DNA from: Ruminococcus flavefaciens ND2009 | Lineage (GTDB): Bacteria; Bacillota; Clostridia; Oscillospirales; Ruminococcaceae | DNA length: 64,000 nucleotides | Assembly: GCF_000621785.1 (NCBI RefSeq) | Contig: NZ_KK211347.1 | Coordinates: 62,001 to 126,000, forward strand | Reading direction: 5' to 3' | Shown: positions 49,736-59,700 of the stretch, piece by piece | How positions within the stretch are numbered: the first letter of the stretch is position 1 | How the letters are laid out: the number at the start of each line of letters is the position of its first letter | Notes under the pieces: model-generated | What the model was told of the DNA's origin: nothing | The model's database searches: none | What the model saw: the letters and a program-made list of their open reading frames with translations, nothing else | Translations under genes and position numbers: made by a program

Positions 49736-50137
49736 GTGAATCTGATGGTTGCTGTTATCATAATGGGTGCATTTGTTGTAATTGGAGTGCTGTATCTTCT
49801 TGGTATGATAATAAAGAGACTGAAGTGCAGCGAAGAGGTAGAGGCGACGGTTGCAGAGCTGATACCCAATAACGACTCTGACTCAGGGCGCACTTATTAT
49901 CCCGTCTTCACATACAGGTATGAAGGCGTGGACTACAGAGTAAAAAGCAATTTCAGCTCCTGGTTTATAAAACTGAGCGAAGGACAGCAGGTCACGCTAT
50001 TCATAGACCCCGACAAGCCCGATAGAATATGGTTCCCCAGGGAGACCATACACAAGGTCATAACCATTGTGTGCTTTATTGCTTCAAGCGCATTGATAAT
50101 GATGGGATTCTATCTGTCATATAAAAAAGGACAATAA
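49736..50137 (+). CDS. DUF3592-type membrane protein, copy 3 (short)
   Basis: 133 residues starting at GTG with AGGGGG nine bases upstream. Helix (about 4-26), a compact beta domain with VFTYRYEGVDYRV and LFIDPDKPDRIW, and a second helix near the end. Closest to canonical DUF3592 in length. It lacks the DDYRG tail of copies 1 and 2. It precedes the carboxyspermidine dehydrogenase gene by 27 bases. Confidence 0.75.
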   Translation: MNLMVAVIIMGAFVVIGVLYLLGMIIKRLKCSEEVEATVAELIPNNDSDSGRTYYPVFTYRYEGVDYRVKSNFSSWFIKLSEGQQVTLFIDPDKPDRIWFPRETIHKVITIVCFIASSALIMMGFYLSYKKGQ

Positions 50138-50164
50138 TATATTAAAGATACGGAGGAATAAAAA

Positions 50165-51367
50165 ATGGGAAAATGTATGATCATCGGCTGCGGAGGAGTT
50201 GCTTCCGTTGCTATCCACAAGTGCTGTCAGAACAGCGAGGTGTTTGAGGGCATAATGATCGCAAGCCGCACAAAGTCAAAGTGCGACGCGCTGAAGGAGA
50301 AGCTCCAGCCTACTACAAAGACAGTCATCGAGACCGCTCAGGTCAACGCTGACAATGTTGACGAGCTCGTTGCTCTTATCAACAGCTATAAGCCCGACGT
50401 AGTGCTCAATCTGGCGCTCCCTTACCAGGATCTGACTATCATGGACGCTTGTCTGGCTACAAAGACACACTATGTTGACACTGCAAACTATGAGCCCCTT
50501 GACACTGCAAAGTTTGAGTACAAGTGGCAGTGGGCTTACCGCGAGAGGTTCGAGAAGGCAGGCATAACAGCCCTCCTGGGAAGCGGCTTTGACCCCGGTG
50601 TTACAGGCGTTTTCTCCGCTTATGCCATGAAGCATGAGTTCGACGAGATAAACTATATTGACATTCTGGACTGCAACGGCGGCGACCACGGTTATCCCTT
50701 CGCTACCAACTTCAACCCCGAGATCAATATCCGCGAGGTATCCGCTAAGGGAAGCTACATCGAGGACGGCAAGTGGGTAGAGACAGAGCCCATGGAGATC
50801 AAGCGCGTTTACAACTTCAAGGGCGTAGGCGAGAAGGATATGTACCTCCTCCACCATGAGGAGCTTGAGTCACTTGCGCTTAACATCAAGGGTATCAAGC
50901 GTATCCGCTTCTTCATGACCTTCGGTCAGAGCTATCTCACACACCTCAAGTGCCTTGAGGACGTGGGCATGACATCTATCGAGCCTATCATGTATGAGGG
51001 CAGGGAGATAGTTCCACTCCAGTTCCTGAAGGCAGTTCTTCCCGATCCTGCTTCACTGGGTCCGAGAACAGTGGGCAAGACCAACATCGGCTGTATCTTC
51101 CGCGGCAAGAAGGACGGCAAGGACAAGAACTACTACCTCTACAACATCTGCGATCATCAGGAGTGCTACAAGGAGGTCGGCTCACAGGCTATCTCCTATA
51201 CCACAGGCGTTCCCGCTATGATCGGCGCTATGATGATAATGACAGGAACCTGGAAGAAGGCAGGCGTCTACAACATCGAGGAGTTCGATCCCGATCCCTT
51301 CATGGAGGCTCTCAACAAGTGGGGACTTCCCTGGGAGGAGGACTTCAATCCCACTCTCGTTGACTGA
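50165..51367 (+). CDS. Carboxynorspermidine/carboxyspermidine dehydrogenase
   Basis: 400 residues of the saccharopine dehydrogenase-like family. N-terminal NAD(P) fold GCGGVASVAIHKC, ALPYQDLTIMDACL, THYVDTANYE, LGSGFDPGVTGVF. This branch condenses putrescine or diaminopropane with aspartate semialdehyde and reduces the product to carboxyspermidine or carboxynorspermidine. The matching decarboxylase gene lies at 52547, which supports the assignment over lysine metabolism. GGAGG precedes the ATG. Its stop overlaps the next start (TGATG). Confidence 0.92.
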   Translation: MGKCMIIGCGGVASVAIHKCCQNSEVFEGIMIASRTKSKCDALKEKLQPTTKTVIETAQVNADNVDELVALINSYKPDVVLNLALPYQDLTIMDACLATKTHYVDTANYEPLDTAKFEYKWQWAYRERFEKAGITALLGSGFDPGVTGVFSAYAMKHEFDEINYIDILDCNGGDHGYPFATNFNPEINIREVSAKGSYIEDGKWVETEPMEIKRVYNFKGVGEKDMYLLHHEELESLALNIKGIKRIRFFMTFGQSYLTHLKCLEDVGMTSIEPIMYEGREIVPLQFLKAVLPDPASLGPRTVGKTNIGCIFRGKKDGKDKNYYLYNICDHQECYKEVGSQAISYTTGVPAMIGAMMIMTGTWKKAGVYNIEEFDPDPFMEALNKWGLPWEEDFNPTLVD

Positions 51368-51855
51368 TGGGAAAAAGCATAGATCGTATAGGCAGAGCGG
51401 CGATATATATACTTTTCGGAGTCTACGTCATCGCCGCTCTCTATCTGCTCTTTTTCATGAGGATAAGTATGTGGGATCATCTCACATACAGAGAGTATTT
51501 CCGGTATAATACCAATTTTGTCCCCTTCAGGACCATTGCGGAGTTCGCAGGATATTACCGCCGCGATGATTCGGTCTACGGGGACATCTCCCTGGTGAAT
51601 ATCTGGGGCAATCTGGCGGTTTTCCTGCCTGCGGGGATATTTTTCCCTGCTATATGGAAAAAGCAGCGCAGATTCCGTAATTTCACCATTACTGCGGCAG
51701 CGGTCATCATAGCTGTGGAGCTTTTGCAGTTTCTCACCATGCGGGGAAGCTGCGACATTGATGATTTTATACTGAATTTTTTCGGAGCTGTCATAGGATT
51801 TTCACTTACAGGGCTTAAAATAGTCAGAAGGCTGGCATTCGCCGGCACTGAATAG
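51367..51855 (+). CDS. VanZ-like membrane protein
   Basis: 162 residues with four predicted helices. The features NTNFVPFRTI near residue 48, NIWGNLAVFLPAGIFFP and IAVELLQF ... GSCDIDDFILNFFGAVIGF are the VanZ family signature. VanZ homologues are linked to glycopeptide tolerance in some strains, but most copies have no known role. Coupled by TGATG overlap to the dehydrogenase; no functional link to polyamines is evident. Confidence 0.9.
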   Translation: MGKSIDRIGRAAIYILFGVYVIAALYLLFFMRISMWDHLTYREYFRYNTNFVPFRTIAEFAGYYRRDDSVYGDISLVNIWGNLAVFLPAGIFFPAIWKKQRRFRNFTITAAAVIIAVELLQFLTMRGSCDIDDFILNFFGAVIGFSLTGLKIVRRLAFAGTE

Positions 51856-51873
51856 AAATCAGGAGGAATAAAT

Positions 51874-52545
51874 ATGAATTTTTTCGAGGCTTTAAAGAAG
51901 ACAGCGGCTGTAGCTGCTGCAACAACAATGCTCATGCTGGTGGGCTGCGGCAAGGACGCTGCAACAAACGGCTCGGACAAGACTGAGGCGACCAAGGCAG
52001 CAGGCAGTGCGTCCGGCAATACTATCATTATCGAACTGGACACAAAGGCAGCTCCCATTACCTGCGAGAACTTCGAGAATCTGGTAAAGAGCGGCTTCTA
52101 TGACGGACTTACCTTCCACCGTGTTGTTGATGACTTCATGGCTCAGGGCGGCGACCCCGAGGGCACAGGCATGGGCGGCAGCGACAAGACCATAAAGGGC
52201 GAATTCTCCAGCAACGGCGTTGAGAACCCCCTCTCACATACCCGCGGAGTTATCTCCATGGCAAGAAGCATGGACCCCGACAGTGCGTCCAGCCAGTTCT
52301 TCATCTGCTACACAGACGACTGCACCTTCCTTGACGGCAACTATGCTGCATTCGGCAAGGTAACAGAGGGTATGGAGGTCGTTGATGACTTCCTCAAGGT
52401 TCCCCGCTCAATGGGTGGAGACAACGAGGTATCCGCACCCGATTCTCCCATTGTCATGGAGAAGGTGGAGATGATAGATCCTGCCGAGGACGGTTCACCC
52501 AGAGTTCAGATCACAATGAACGACTTCCTTGCAGACGTAAAGTAA
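51874..52545 (+). CDS. Cyclophilin-type peptidyl-prolyl isomerase, lipoprotein
   Basis: 223 residues. Lipobox LMLVGC (Cys26) marks an anchored extracytoplasmic protein; a Thr/Ala/Ser linker follows. The cyclophilin domain (about 50-190) contains GLTFHRVVDDFMAQGGDP with the catalytic Arg, GVISMARSMDPDSASSQFFI and FGKVTEGMEVV. It assists folding of secreted proteins through proline isomerisation. AGGAGG is upstream of the ATG; nspC begins one base after the stop. Confidence 0.95.
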   Translation: MNFFEALKKTAAVAAATTMLMLVGCGKDAATNGSDKTEATKAAGSASGNTIIIELDTKAAPITCENFENLVKSGFYDGLTFHRVVDDFMAQGGDPEGTGMGGSDKTIKGEFSSNGVENPLSHTRGVISMARSMDPDSASSQFFICYTDDCTFLDGNYAAFGKVTEGMEVVDDFLKVPRSMGGDNEVSAPDSPIVMEKVEMIDPAEDGSPRVQITMNDFLADVK

Positions 52546-52546
52546 A

Positions 52547-53674
52547 ATGTTTGATGTTAAAAAAGTGCCGACTCCCTGCTACATAGTGGATGAGTCGGCG
52601 CTTATCCGTAATCTGGAGATACTCCGCGGAGTGTCGCAGCGCACAGGCGCAAAGATACTCCTTGCTCAGAAGGCTTTTTCCTGCTATCACCTCTATCCCC
52701 TCATTGGGGAGTACCTTTCGGGAACAGCTTGCAGCGGTCTCTATGAGGCAAGGCTGGGCTATGAGGAGATGGGCAAGGAAAATCACGTTTTTTCCGCTGC
52801 CTACCGCGAGAGCGAGATAGACGAGATAATCTCGTACTGCGGCCATATCATCTTCAACTCCTTCACTCAGCTGGACAGGTACCGTGACCGCGTACTTTCG
52901 GCAGGGAAGAAGATAGGTCTCCGCATAAATCCTCAGTGCTCCACTCAGGAGGGACACGAGATATACGACCCCTGCTCGCCAAAATCAAGGCTGGGTATCA
53001 CACGGGAGAACTTCCGCGAGGACGACCTTGAGGGCGTTACGGGTCTGCATTTCCACACTCTCTGCGAGCAGAACTCCGATGACCTTGAGACCACTCTCGA
53101 CGCCATCGAGGAGAGGTTCGGGGACATACTCCCGAAAATGGAGTGGATAAACTTCGGCGGCGGTCATCATATCACCCGTGCCGACTACGATATACCGAGA
53201 CTGGAGAAGTGTATCCGCCGTATGCAGGAGAAGTACGGGCTGGAGGTCTTTCTGGAGCCCGGCGAGGCTATAGCCCTCAATGCAGGCTGGCTGGTCACCG
53301 AGGTGCTGGACATTATCAAAAACGATATGCCCATCGCTATCCTTGACACCTCTGCTGCCTGCCATATGCCCGATGTACTGGAAATGCCCTACTGTCCGCC
53401 CCTTGTAGGCTCGGGAGAGAGCGGCGTGAAGCAGTTCAGCTACCGCCTCGGCTCCCAGACCTGTCTCGCAGGCGACGTAATAGGGGAGTATTCCTTCGAT
53501 GAGGAGCTCCATATCGGCGACAGGCTGGTCTTCGGCGACATGGCGATATACTCCATGGTGAAGAACAACACCTTCAACGGTATGCCCCTGCCCCATATAC
53601 TGCTGCTGAAAAAGGACGGCAGCTTTGAAGAGCTCCGCCGCTTCGGCTATTCTGACTTCAGGGAGAGACTTTAA
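52547..53674 (+). CDS. nspC: Carboxynorspermidine/carboxyspermidine decarboxylase
   Basis: 375 residues of the alanine-racemase-fold decarboxylases. PLP Lys42 in LLAQKAFSCYH; NFGGGHH; EPGEAIALNAGWL; the cysteine motif GSQTCLAGDV near the end supplies the second-subunit active-site residues. It removes CO2 from carboxyspermidine or carboxynorspermidine to yield the free polyamine. It starts one base after the cyclophilin stop with only a weak SD, so translation is probably coupled. Together with the dehydrogenase at 50165 it forms the aspartate-semialdehyde route to spermidine. Confidence 0.95.
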   Translation: MFDVKKVPTPCYIVDESALIRNLEILRGVSQRTGAKILLAQKAFSCYHLYPLIGEYLSGTACSGLYEARLGYEEMGKENHVFSAAYRESEIDEIISYCGHIIFNSFTQLDRYRDRVLSAGKKIGLRINPQCSTQEGHEIYDPCSPKSRLGITRENFREDDLEGVTGLHFHTLCEQNSDDLETTLDAIEERFGDILPKMEWINFGGGHHITRADYDIPRLEKCIRRMQEKYGLEVFLEPGEAIALNAGWLVTEVLDIIKNDMPIAILDTSAACHMPDVLEMPYCPPLVGSGESGVKQFSYRLGSQTCLAGDVIGEYSFDEELHIGDRLVFGDMAIYSMVKNNTFNGMPLPHILLLKKDGSFEELRRFGYSDFRERL

Positions 53675-54261
53675 TGACAAATATATACTTTGTGCGCCAC
53701 GCACAGCCTCAGTATTCCTGCGCAGATACGGTGGTCCGTCCCCTTACGGAGGAGGGACTTCGCGACACTGCGGAGGTAGTCCGCACCATGAAGGACATTC
53801 ACCTTGACTACGCCATTTCAAGCCCATACAAGCGCAGCTATGACACCATAAAGCAGGCTGCGGAGGACCACGGGCTCACTATCGACACCGATGAAAGGCT
53901 GCGCGAGAGAATGAACGGCAAGGACAGCAATAATATGGATATGTTCCGCAGACGCTGGGCTGACCTGAGCTTTTCCGAGAGCGATGGCGAGTGCCTTCAG
54001 TCCGTTATGGACAGAAATATCGCCGCGGTAAATGATGTTCTGGACAGCCACGAGGGTGAGAGCATTATCCTCGGCACCCACGGCACAGCGCTCAGTACTA
54101 TCCTCCACTACTACGATAACAGCTTCGGGTTGGATGACTTCCTTCGCCTTATCGATTTTATGCCCTATATCGTCAGACTGGGCTTTGAGGGACGCCGCTG
54201 TGTGGAAAAAGAGGAGCTTCTCATCGTGAAAAAGGAGTTCAAAAATGGGTTTAAGCGTTGA
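53674..54261 (+). CDS. Histidine phosphatase superfamily protein
   Basis: 195 residues. Catalytic motif FVRHAQP at the N terminus (RHG with Ala in place of Gly), SPYKRSYDT, a conserved Glu-containing RLRERMNGK region and the second histidine in GTHGTALS. Substrates in this family range from phosphosugars to phosphoproteins and cannot be predicted. It overlaps the nspC stop (TAATG) and is the last gene of the polyamine run. Confidence 0.9.
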   Translation: MTNIYFVRHAQPQYSCADTVVRPLTEEGLRDTAEVVRTMKDIHLDYAISSPYKRSYDTIKQAAEDHGLTIDTDERLRERMNGKDSNNMDMFRRRWADLSFSESDGECLQSVMDRNIAAVNDVLDSHEGESIILGTHGTALSTILHYYDNSFGLDDFLRLIDFMPYIVRLGFEGRRCVEKEELLIVKKEFKNGFKR

Positions 54262-54324
54262 CAACACTCGCAGATATAGCGTGAAATGTCGCTAAGAAAA
54301 TGGGCGGCATTGATTTTAAGCCGT

Positions 54325-54450
54325 TAGCCCATAGCTGTTCGCCCCTACAACGCCAAATTTTCGGGACGCCGAGGGCGACTTCCTGTAGTACAGGGAGATG
54401 TCCGAAGGACAGAGGGTCGCGGCTCCTGTTGGGAGGCGTCCCCTACACAT
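54325..54450 (-). repeat. TGTAGGGG-type structured element, reverse orientation
   Basis: Read on the minus strand it begins TGTAGGGGACG and contains ACCCTCTGTC-CTTC-GGACA, CTCCCTGTA/TACAGGAAG and a second GTAGGGGCG. The stretch aligns with the element at 3188-3290, but several hairpin bases differ on both sides of the stem. No gene was seen in it. Confidence 0.58.
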
Positions 54451-54459
54451 ATAAATTCA

Positions 54460-54495
54460 GCCCCGAAGCACTTTGAAATGCTTCGGGGCATTTTT
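54460..54495. terminator. Bidirectional terminator ending the polyamine run
   Basis: An 11-bp perfect stem GCCCCGAAGCA/TGCTTCGGGGC (54460-54470 with 54479-54489), followed by ATTTTT on the right and an A/T-rich left flank. It lies between the convergent phosphatase and purine-permease genes. Confidence 0.88.
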
Positions 54496-54511
54496 ATGTG
54501 ATACTTTTTCC

Positions 54512-55873
54512 TTACAGGAAGATATATTTCAGTATGAACAATACAGCCAGAATGTACATTATGGGATTTATCTCCTTGCGCTTGCCGCATACCAGGTTAA
54601 TGACTACATAGGAGATGACTCCGATGGAGATACCCTCCGATATGCTGTAGAACAGGGGCATTGCTATAACACAGAGATATGCAGGGATAGCTGAGGTGTA
54701 GTTCTTCTCGTCCACCTTTATCTCGGAAACTGTGCTGAACATAAGGAATCCTACCAGTATCAGTGCAGGTGCGGTTGCGAATGCGGGGATAGCGATGAAG
54801 ATAGGTGCCAGCAGCATAGAGAGAAGGAAGAGAACTGCGGTGGTAAGAGCTGTGAGACCTGTTCTTCCGCCGGCGGCAGCTCCTGCTGAGGACTCAACGA
54901 AAGTAGTAGTAGTTGAGGTTCCCAGAACAGCGCCTGCTGTAGTAGCTACTGCGTCTGCCATAAGGGCGGGTCTGATAGCGGGGAGCTTGCCTTCCTTGTC
55001 GAGAAGTCCAGCCTTGGTGCTTACGCCTATGAGGGTTCCGAGAGTGTCGAAGAGGTCAACGAAGAGGAATGAGAATATGACCACGATGAAGTTGAATATT
55101 CCCACCGAGTCGAAGTCCACATTGAAGCACTGTCCGAAGGTATCGCCCAGCTTTGTGAAGTCGGTCATGCGGAAGGAGGGGATAAGTGTGAACACGCCTG
55201 CGTCGGGGTCGGGAACGTATATGCCCGTCAGCTCGCAGATTATGCCCAGTATCCATGTGGCAAAGATACCGATGAGGATAGAGCCCTTTATCTTTTTGAT
55301 GTAGAGGATAGCCATTATAAGCAGTCCAACAACTGCCAGGATAGCACATATACCCGTGGTGTGGATATTCTCGCGGAAGTTGGTGAGCTGTACAAGAGTA
55401 GCCGAGTCAACGGCAAGTCCTGCATTCTGGAGTCCGATAAAGGCAATGAACAGACCGATACCAACGGACACCGCTCGTTTCAGGGAGAGTGGTATAGCGT
55501 CAAAAATGGCTTCCCTGACCTTTGTCAGCGACAGGATTATGAAAACGATACCCTCGATGAATACCGCCAGCAGAGCCACCTGCCATGAATAGCCCAGGTT
55601 TCCGCAGACCGTGTACGCCATGTAGGCGTTGAGTCCCATTCCTGCGGAGAGGGCGAAGGGAAGGTTTGCCATAAAAGCCATACAGGCTGTGCCTATAAAT
55701 GAGGCTATACAGGTAGCAAGGAGCACCGCAGTGGGGTCCATGCCTGTTGTGGAGAGCACATTGGGGTTTACTGCCAGAATATAAGCCATGGTCATGAAGG
55801 TGGTGAGACCGGCGGCTATTTCGGTTTTTACATTGGTATTGCGTTCCTTGAGTTTGAATATCTTCTCAAACAT
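54512..55873 (-). CDS. NCS2 family purine permease (hypoxanthine/guanine type)
   Basis: 453 residues, about 12-14 helices. N-terminal KTEIAAGLTTFMTMAYILAV and TGMDPTAVLLATC, and the mid-protein FVESSAGAAAGGRTGL, place it in the AzgA/PbuG branch of nucleobase transporters, which import hypoxanthine, guanine or adenine by cation symport. It follows hpt by nine bases on the same strand, so uptake and phosphoribosylation are co-expressed. No purine riboswitch core was found in the hpt leader. Confidence 0.94.
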   Translation of the reverse strand: MFEKIFKLKERNTNVKTEIAAGLTTFMTMAYILAVNPNVLSTTGMDPTAVLLATCIASFIGTACMAFMANLPFALSAGMGLNAYMAYTVCGNLGYSWQVALLAVFIEGIVFIILSLTKVREAIFDAIPLSLKRAVSVGIGLFIAFIGLQNAGLAVDSATLVQLTNFRENIHTTGICAILAVVGLLIMAILYIKKIKGSILIGIFATWILGIICELTGIYVPDPDAGVFTLIPSFRMTDFTKLGDTFGQCFNVDFDSVGIFNFIVVIFSFLFVDLFDTLGTLIGVSTKAGLLDKEGKLPAIRPALMADAVATTAGAVLGTSTTTTFVESSAGAAAGGRTGLTALTTAVLFLLSMLLAPIFIAIPAFATAPALILVGFLMFSTVSEIKVDEKNYTSAIPAYLCVIAMPLFYSISEGISIGVISYVVINLVCGKRKEINPIMYILAVLFILKYIFL

Positions 55874-55882
55874 TTCTGCACC

Positions 55883-56431
55883 TCATTCCTCGAATTCAGC
55901 TATATATGGGAGATTTCTGTAGAATTCGCCGTAGTCCAGACCGTAGCCGATAACAAAGTAATCGGGTATGGTGAACAGGGAAAGGTCCGCATTCAGCTCC
56001 ACCACGCGGCGGTCGGGCTTGTCCAGGAGGGTGATGACTCTCAGGGAGCGCGGCTCTCTGACTCTCAGTATCTTGAGTATCTCGTTGAGGGTTCGTCCCG
56101 TGTCGATTATGTCCTCCACGATGATGACGTGATAGTCGCTGATGTCGTGCTTGAGGTCCATGGTTATCTCAACGTGCCCCGATGACTGAGTCCCCTCAAA
56201 ATAGCTCTTTGCCGCCATAAACTCTATCTCGCAGGGGACTGTCACCTCGCGGCACAGGTCTGCCATGAAGACGAATGCGCCCTTGAGAATGCTCACCAGC
56301 AGTATGGGCGAGCCGTCGTAGATCGAGTCGATATAGGCTCCTGCTTCTTTAAGACGGGCACGTATCTCCTCCTGTGAGATGATTACGCGCTTGACCTTGC
56401 TTTTCCACTGTTCTGTGCTGTCAAATTTCAT
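55883..56431 (-). CDS. hpt: Hypoxanthine phosphoribosyltransferase
   Basis: 182 residues. It salvages hypoxanthine and guanine to IMP and GMP using PRPP. The PRPP-binding motif is VIIVEDIIDTGRTL; the N-terminal SILKGAFVF and the C-terminal DYFVIGYGLDY are family landmarks. ATG at 56431 has GGAGG seven bases upstream; an in-frame ATG 15 bases earlier overlaps that SD. First gene of hpt-permease, behind a promoter at 56479-56506. Confidence 0.96.
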   Translation of the reverse strand: MKFDSTEQWKSKVKRVIISQEEIRARLKEAGAYIDSIYDGSPILLVSILKGAFVFMADLCREVTVPCEIEFMAAKSYFEGTQSSGHVEITMDLKHDISDYHVIIVEDIIDTGRTLNEILKILRVREPRSLRVITLLDKPDRRVVELNADLSLFTIPDYFVIGYGLDYGEFYRNLPYIAEFEE

Positions 56432-56478
56432 AAGATTCTCCTCCATAGTTGTTATTACAGAAATACTATTCCATTATA

Positions 56479-56506
56479 ATTATACCATTTTGGTGAACAT
56501 TGTCAA
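56479..56506 (-). promoter_or_regulatory. Promoter of hpt
   Basis: On the minus strand TTGACA (56506-56501), a 16-base spacer and TATAAT (56484-56479). The leader is about 40 bases. Confidence 0.8.
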
Positions 56507-56642
56507 TAACTGCCTCAAAATCTTTTTTATTCCGCTATTTTAAGCCGTGGATTAAATGATGAGCGTATTTCTGAAATATAGCTAAAGGGAAGGAACTGCC
56601 ATTGTACAAATCCACAAATATTACCGCAAAAACAGGTTTATA

Positions 56643-56671
56643 TTTACAAATACGGAAAAGCATGATATAAT
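56643..56671 (+). promoter_or_regulatory. Promoter of the pectinase gene
   Basis: TTTACA (56643-56648), a 17-base spacer and TATAAT (56666-56671). The leader of about 120 bases holds TCC-CTGT-GGGGA and a longer hairpin GCAGTTCC ... GGACTGC with inner GCC-TTA-GGC (about 56745-56775) before the SD AAAAAGGAG. Confidence 0.75.
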
Positions 56672-56796
56672 TATGATGTATAGGTGTATATTCCGCGGCT
56701 TCTCTTTCCCTGTGGGGAGCCCAGGCGTTACACCGCTATTTTCAGGCAGTTCCGCCTTAGGCAGCGGACTGCGGCGAATTAAAAAGGAGTAAAAAC

Positions 56797-59700
56797 ATGA
56801 AAACCAGAACAGAAAAGATTACCTTGCAGCTTCTGGCTCTTGTCTCTGCCCTTGCGGTCTTTTTTGCGGCACTTTCGGTGTTCCCGACACTGAGAGCTGC
56901 GGCTGCGGGAACAGACCTCTATGTAGGCTATCCGGGCAAGAGCAACAACTTCTCAACAGTTCAGGCGGCTGTTGACAAGGCTGCGACCCTCAGCCCCTCA
57001 TCGGAGCAGAACCGCGTGACCATTCACATTGCTCCCGGTACCTACCGTCAGCAGGTCATCGTCCAGACACCCTATGTCTCATTCGTAAATGACGAGCCCT
57101 CAAAGGGCGACGTTGTGCTCACCTGGTACTATGGTATCGGCTATAAGTACTACAGCGCCAACTCCAAGGGCTATTACGACGGCAATCTTGCAGCCTCAAA
57201 GAGCGGCAAGAACGTTTCCAACTACCGCTGGGGCGCTACCGTACAGCTCTGGCCGAAGGCTACATATTTCAAAGCCGAGAACATCGTCTTTGAGAATTCC
57301 TTCAACCGCTACATCACTCAGGAGGAGCTGGCAGACGGCGTTGAGTGTACCAATGAGACCCTCAAGGTCCAGCGATACAACGGCGTTGACGTAAAGTCAA
57401 AGGCTTATACGGAGCGTGCGGCAGCTCTCTCCGTGGACACAGGCTATGCGGAGTTCCTGAACTGCAAGTTCCTGTCAAGCCAGGATACTCTCTACACAGG
57501 CGGCTCTCCCCAGTACTATAAGAACTGTCTCATCGAGGGTCAGACCGACTATATCTTCGGCGGAAGCAATGCTGTTTTCGATAACTGCGAGCTCCGCTGG
57601 AAGGGCTACAGCAGCGGCTCGGTAGGCGGCTACATCACTGCCGCAAGAGAGCAGGGCAGCCCCTACACAGGCTATCTTTTCAAGGACTGCAAGGTAACTG
57701 CAAACCCTGACCTCACGGTAGTTGCAGGCTATCTGGGACGTCCCTGGGCTCAGAGCGCAAAGGTGCTGTTCGTGAATACTACTCTCCAGAACGGCAATAT
57801 GATAACCCCGGCAGGCTGGTACTCAATGAGCGGCGTTCAGCCCGAGACCGTTGACGGCTTCAAGGAGAACGGCACAAGGCTCACAAACGGTCAGAAGGTG
57901 GACCTCTCGCAGCGCAAGGGACATACCGTCTCTGACAGCGACGCTGCAAACATCAATATCAAGAACTACCTCAACAACTGGACTCCCACATTCCTTGACG
58001 GCTCCGGCAGCAGCGGTCAGCAGCCCTCCGGCAATGTGGACGGAGCTATAAAGCTCTGCGGCGGCTGGTTCGAGGAAGCCTTCGTGGAGTTCGACAGCTC
58101 AAAGCTGGGCAGCAATGTCAAGGTGAGCTACGCTCAGGCAGGCAGCTCCGACTATACCGCAGTTGACTCTCAGCTCATACGCGGTACAAGAGTCGATATT
58201 CCCGGACTCAAGGGTAATACCGAGTACAATATCAGCCTGACAGGCTCCAACGGCTCAGCCTCCTGCACGGTCAAGACAATGGCATTCGACCGCAGCGGCT
58301 ATGCTCACTGGAACACCTCCGACGGCGTGGGCGCTTACAACAGCGACGGTACTCTCAGGTCGGGAGCAACAGTCATCTATGTTACCAACTCCAATAAGGA
58401 CTCCATAACCTACGGCGGTCAGACGGGTCTTTACAATATCTTCTACAGCGGCAAGCCCAAGAACGTGGTATTCCGCATCATCGGCGACATTGACGTTCCC
58501 TCGGGTGCCAAGGCTAACGACGGCAAGCAGAACGACGGTTCATCTATGCTCTATCTCCAGAACGCAGAGAACGTAACTATCGAGGGTATCGGCTACGATG
58601 CGAACCTCAATCAGTGGGGCTTCGAGATGAAGCGCAGCAAGGGCTGCGAGGTCCGCAACCTGTGGCTGGGCAAGTACCCCGATGACGGCGTGTCCATGTC
58701 GGGAAGCTCAGATAACAAGTCCCTGCATATGTGGATACACAACAACACCATCGAGAAGGGCTACAACGCCTACGCAGGCAACGGCACTGTTGATGCCGAC
58801 AAGGCTGACGGTGACGGCTCACTGGATATAAAGTGGACAGAGTATGTTACAGTTTCCTACAACGTGTTCCAGGACTGTCACAAGACCTCTCTTGTAGGCG
58901 GCGGCACAAGCCATATGCAGGACTGGATAACCTACCACCACAACTGGTTCAACAATACCGAGTCCCGTAATCCCCGTGCGAGAAACGCACATATCCACAG
59001 CTACAACAACTACTTCTACAACAACAAGCAGTACGGAATAGGCGCCTCCTATAATTCAAAGGTGTTCTCAGAGGCTAATTACTATCAGAATACCTACCTG
59101 CCGCTTGACGCTGTAAATATGGGCAGCGATGCTTATTCGGGAACTATCAAATCCTACGGTGATAAGTTCGACGGCTGTGATATGGGCAGCGGTCTTGCAT
59201 ACCAGATAGTGAACTCCCGCAATGACAAGGCTTATATAAATAACCTGAAATCAGGCGGAGACGGCTATGACAACTTCGATACCGACTCTTCAAAGATCTA
59301 CGGAAGCTACAATGTTCAGTCCGCAGACGCTGCAAAGGCTGAGGTAATGGCTTACGCAGGACGTATGCAGAACAAGGCTTACAATGCAGGCTCAGTATCA
59401 CAGGGCGGTGAGCCCGTTGTCATCGACCAGCCCATGAAGAGCACACTTATCGCTCGTCTTGACATAAAGGACGCAAGCTACGGCGCACAGTGGTCTATCG
59501 CTGAGAGCTTCGGCGTTGGCGACAAGGCATTCGGCGACCGCGAACACGTTATCGCTTCTGTTCCTGCTGCAATAAGCGGCGGAGAGCACATCATCACAGC
59601 CTGCAACTCCAAGAACACAGACTCCGATCTGGCAGTAATAACAGCTGCAAAAGACATAACGGTCTATGTGGCGCTTGACCGCAGAGTGACCACACCTCCC

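Noticed and set aside
56432..56478. Purine riboswitch in front of hpt
   Set aside because: The leader from the mapped promoter is only about 40 bases and lacks the three-way junction of the purine riboswitch.
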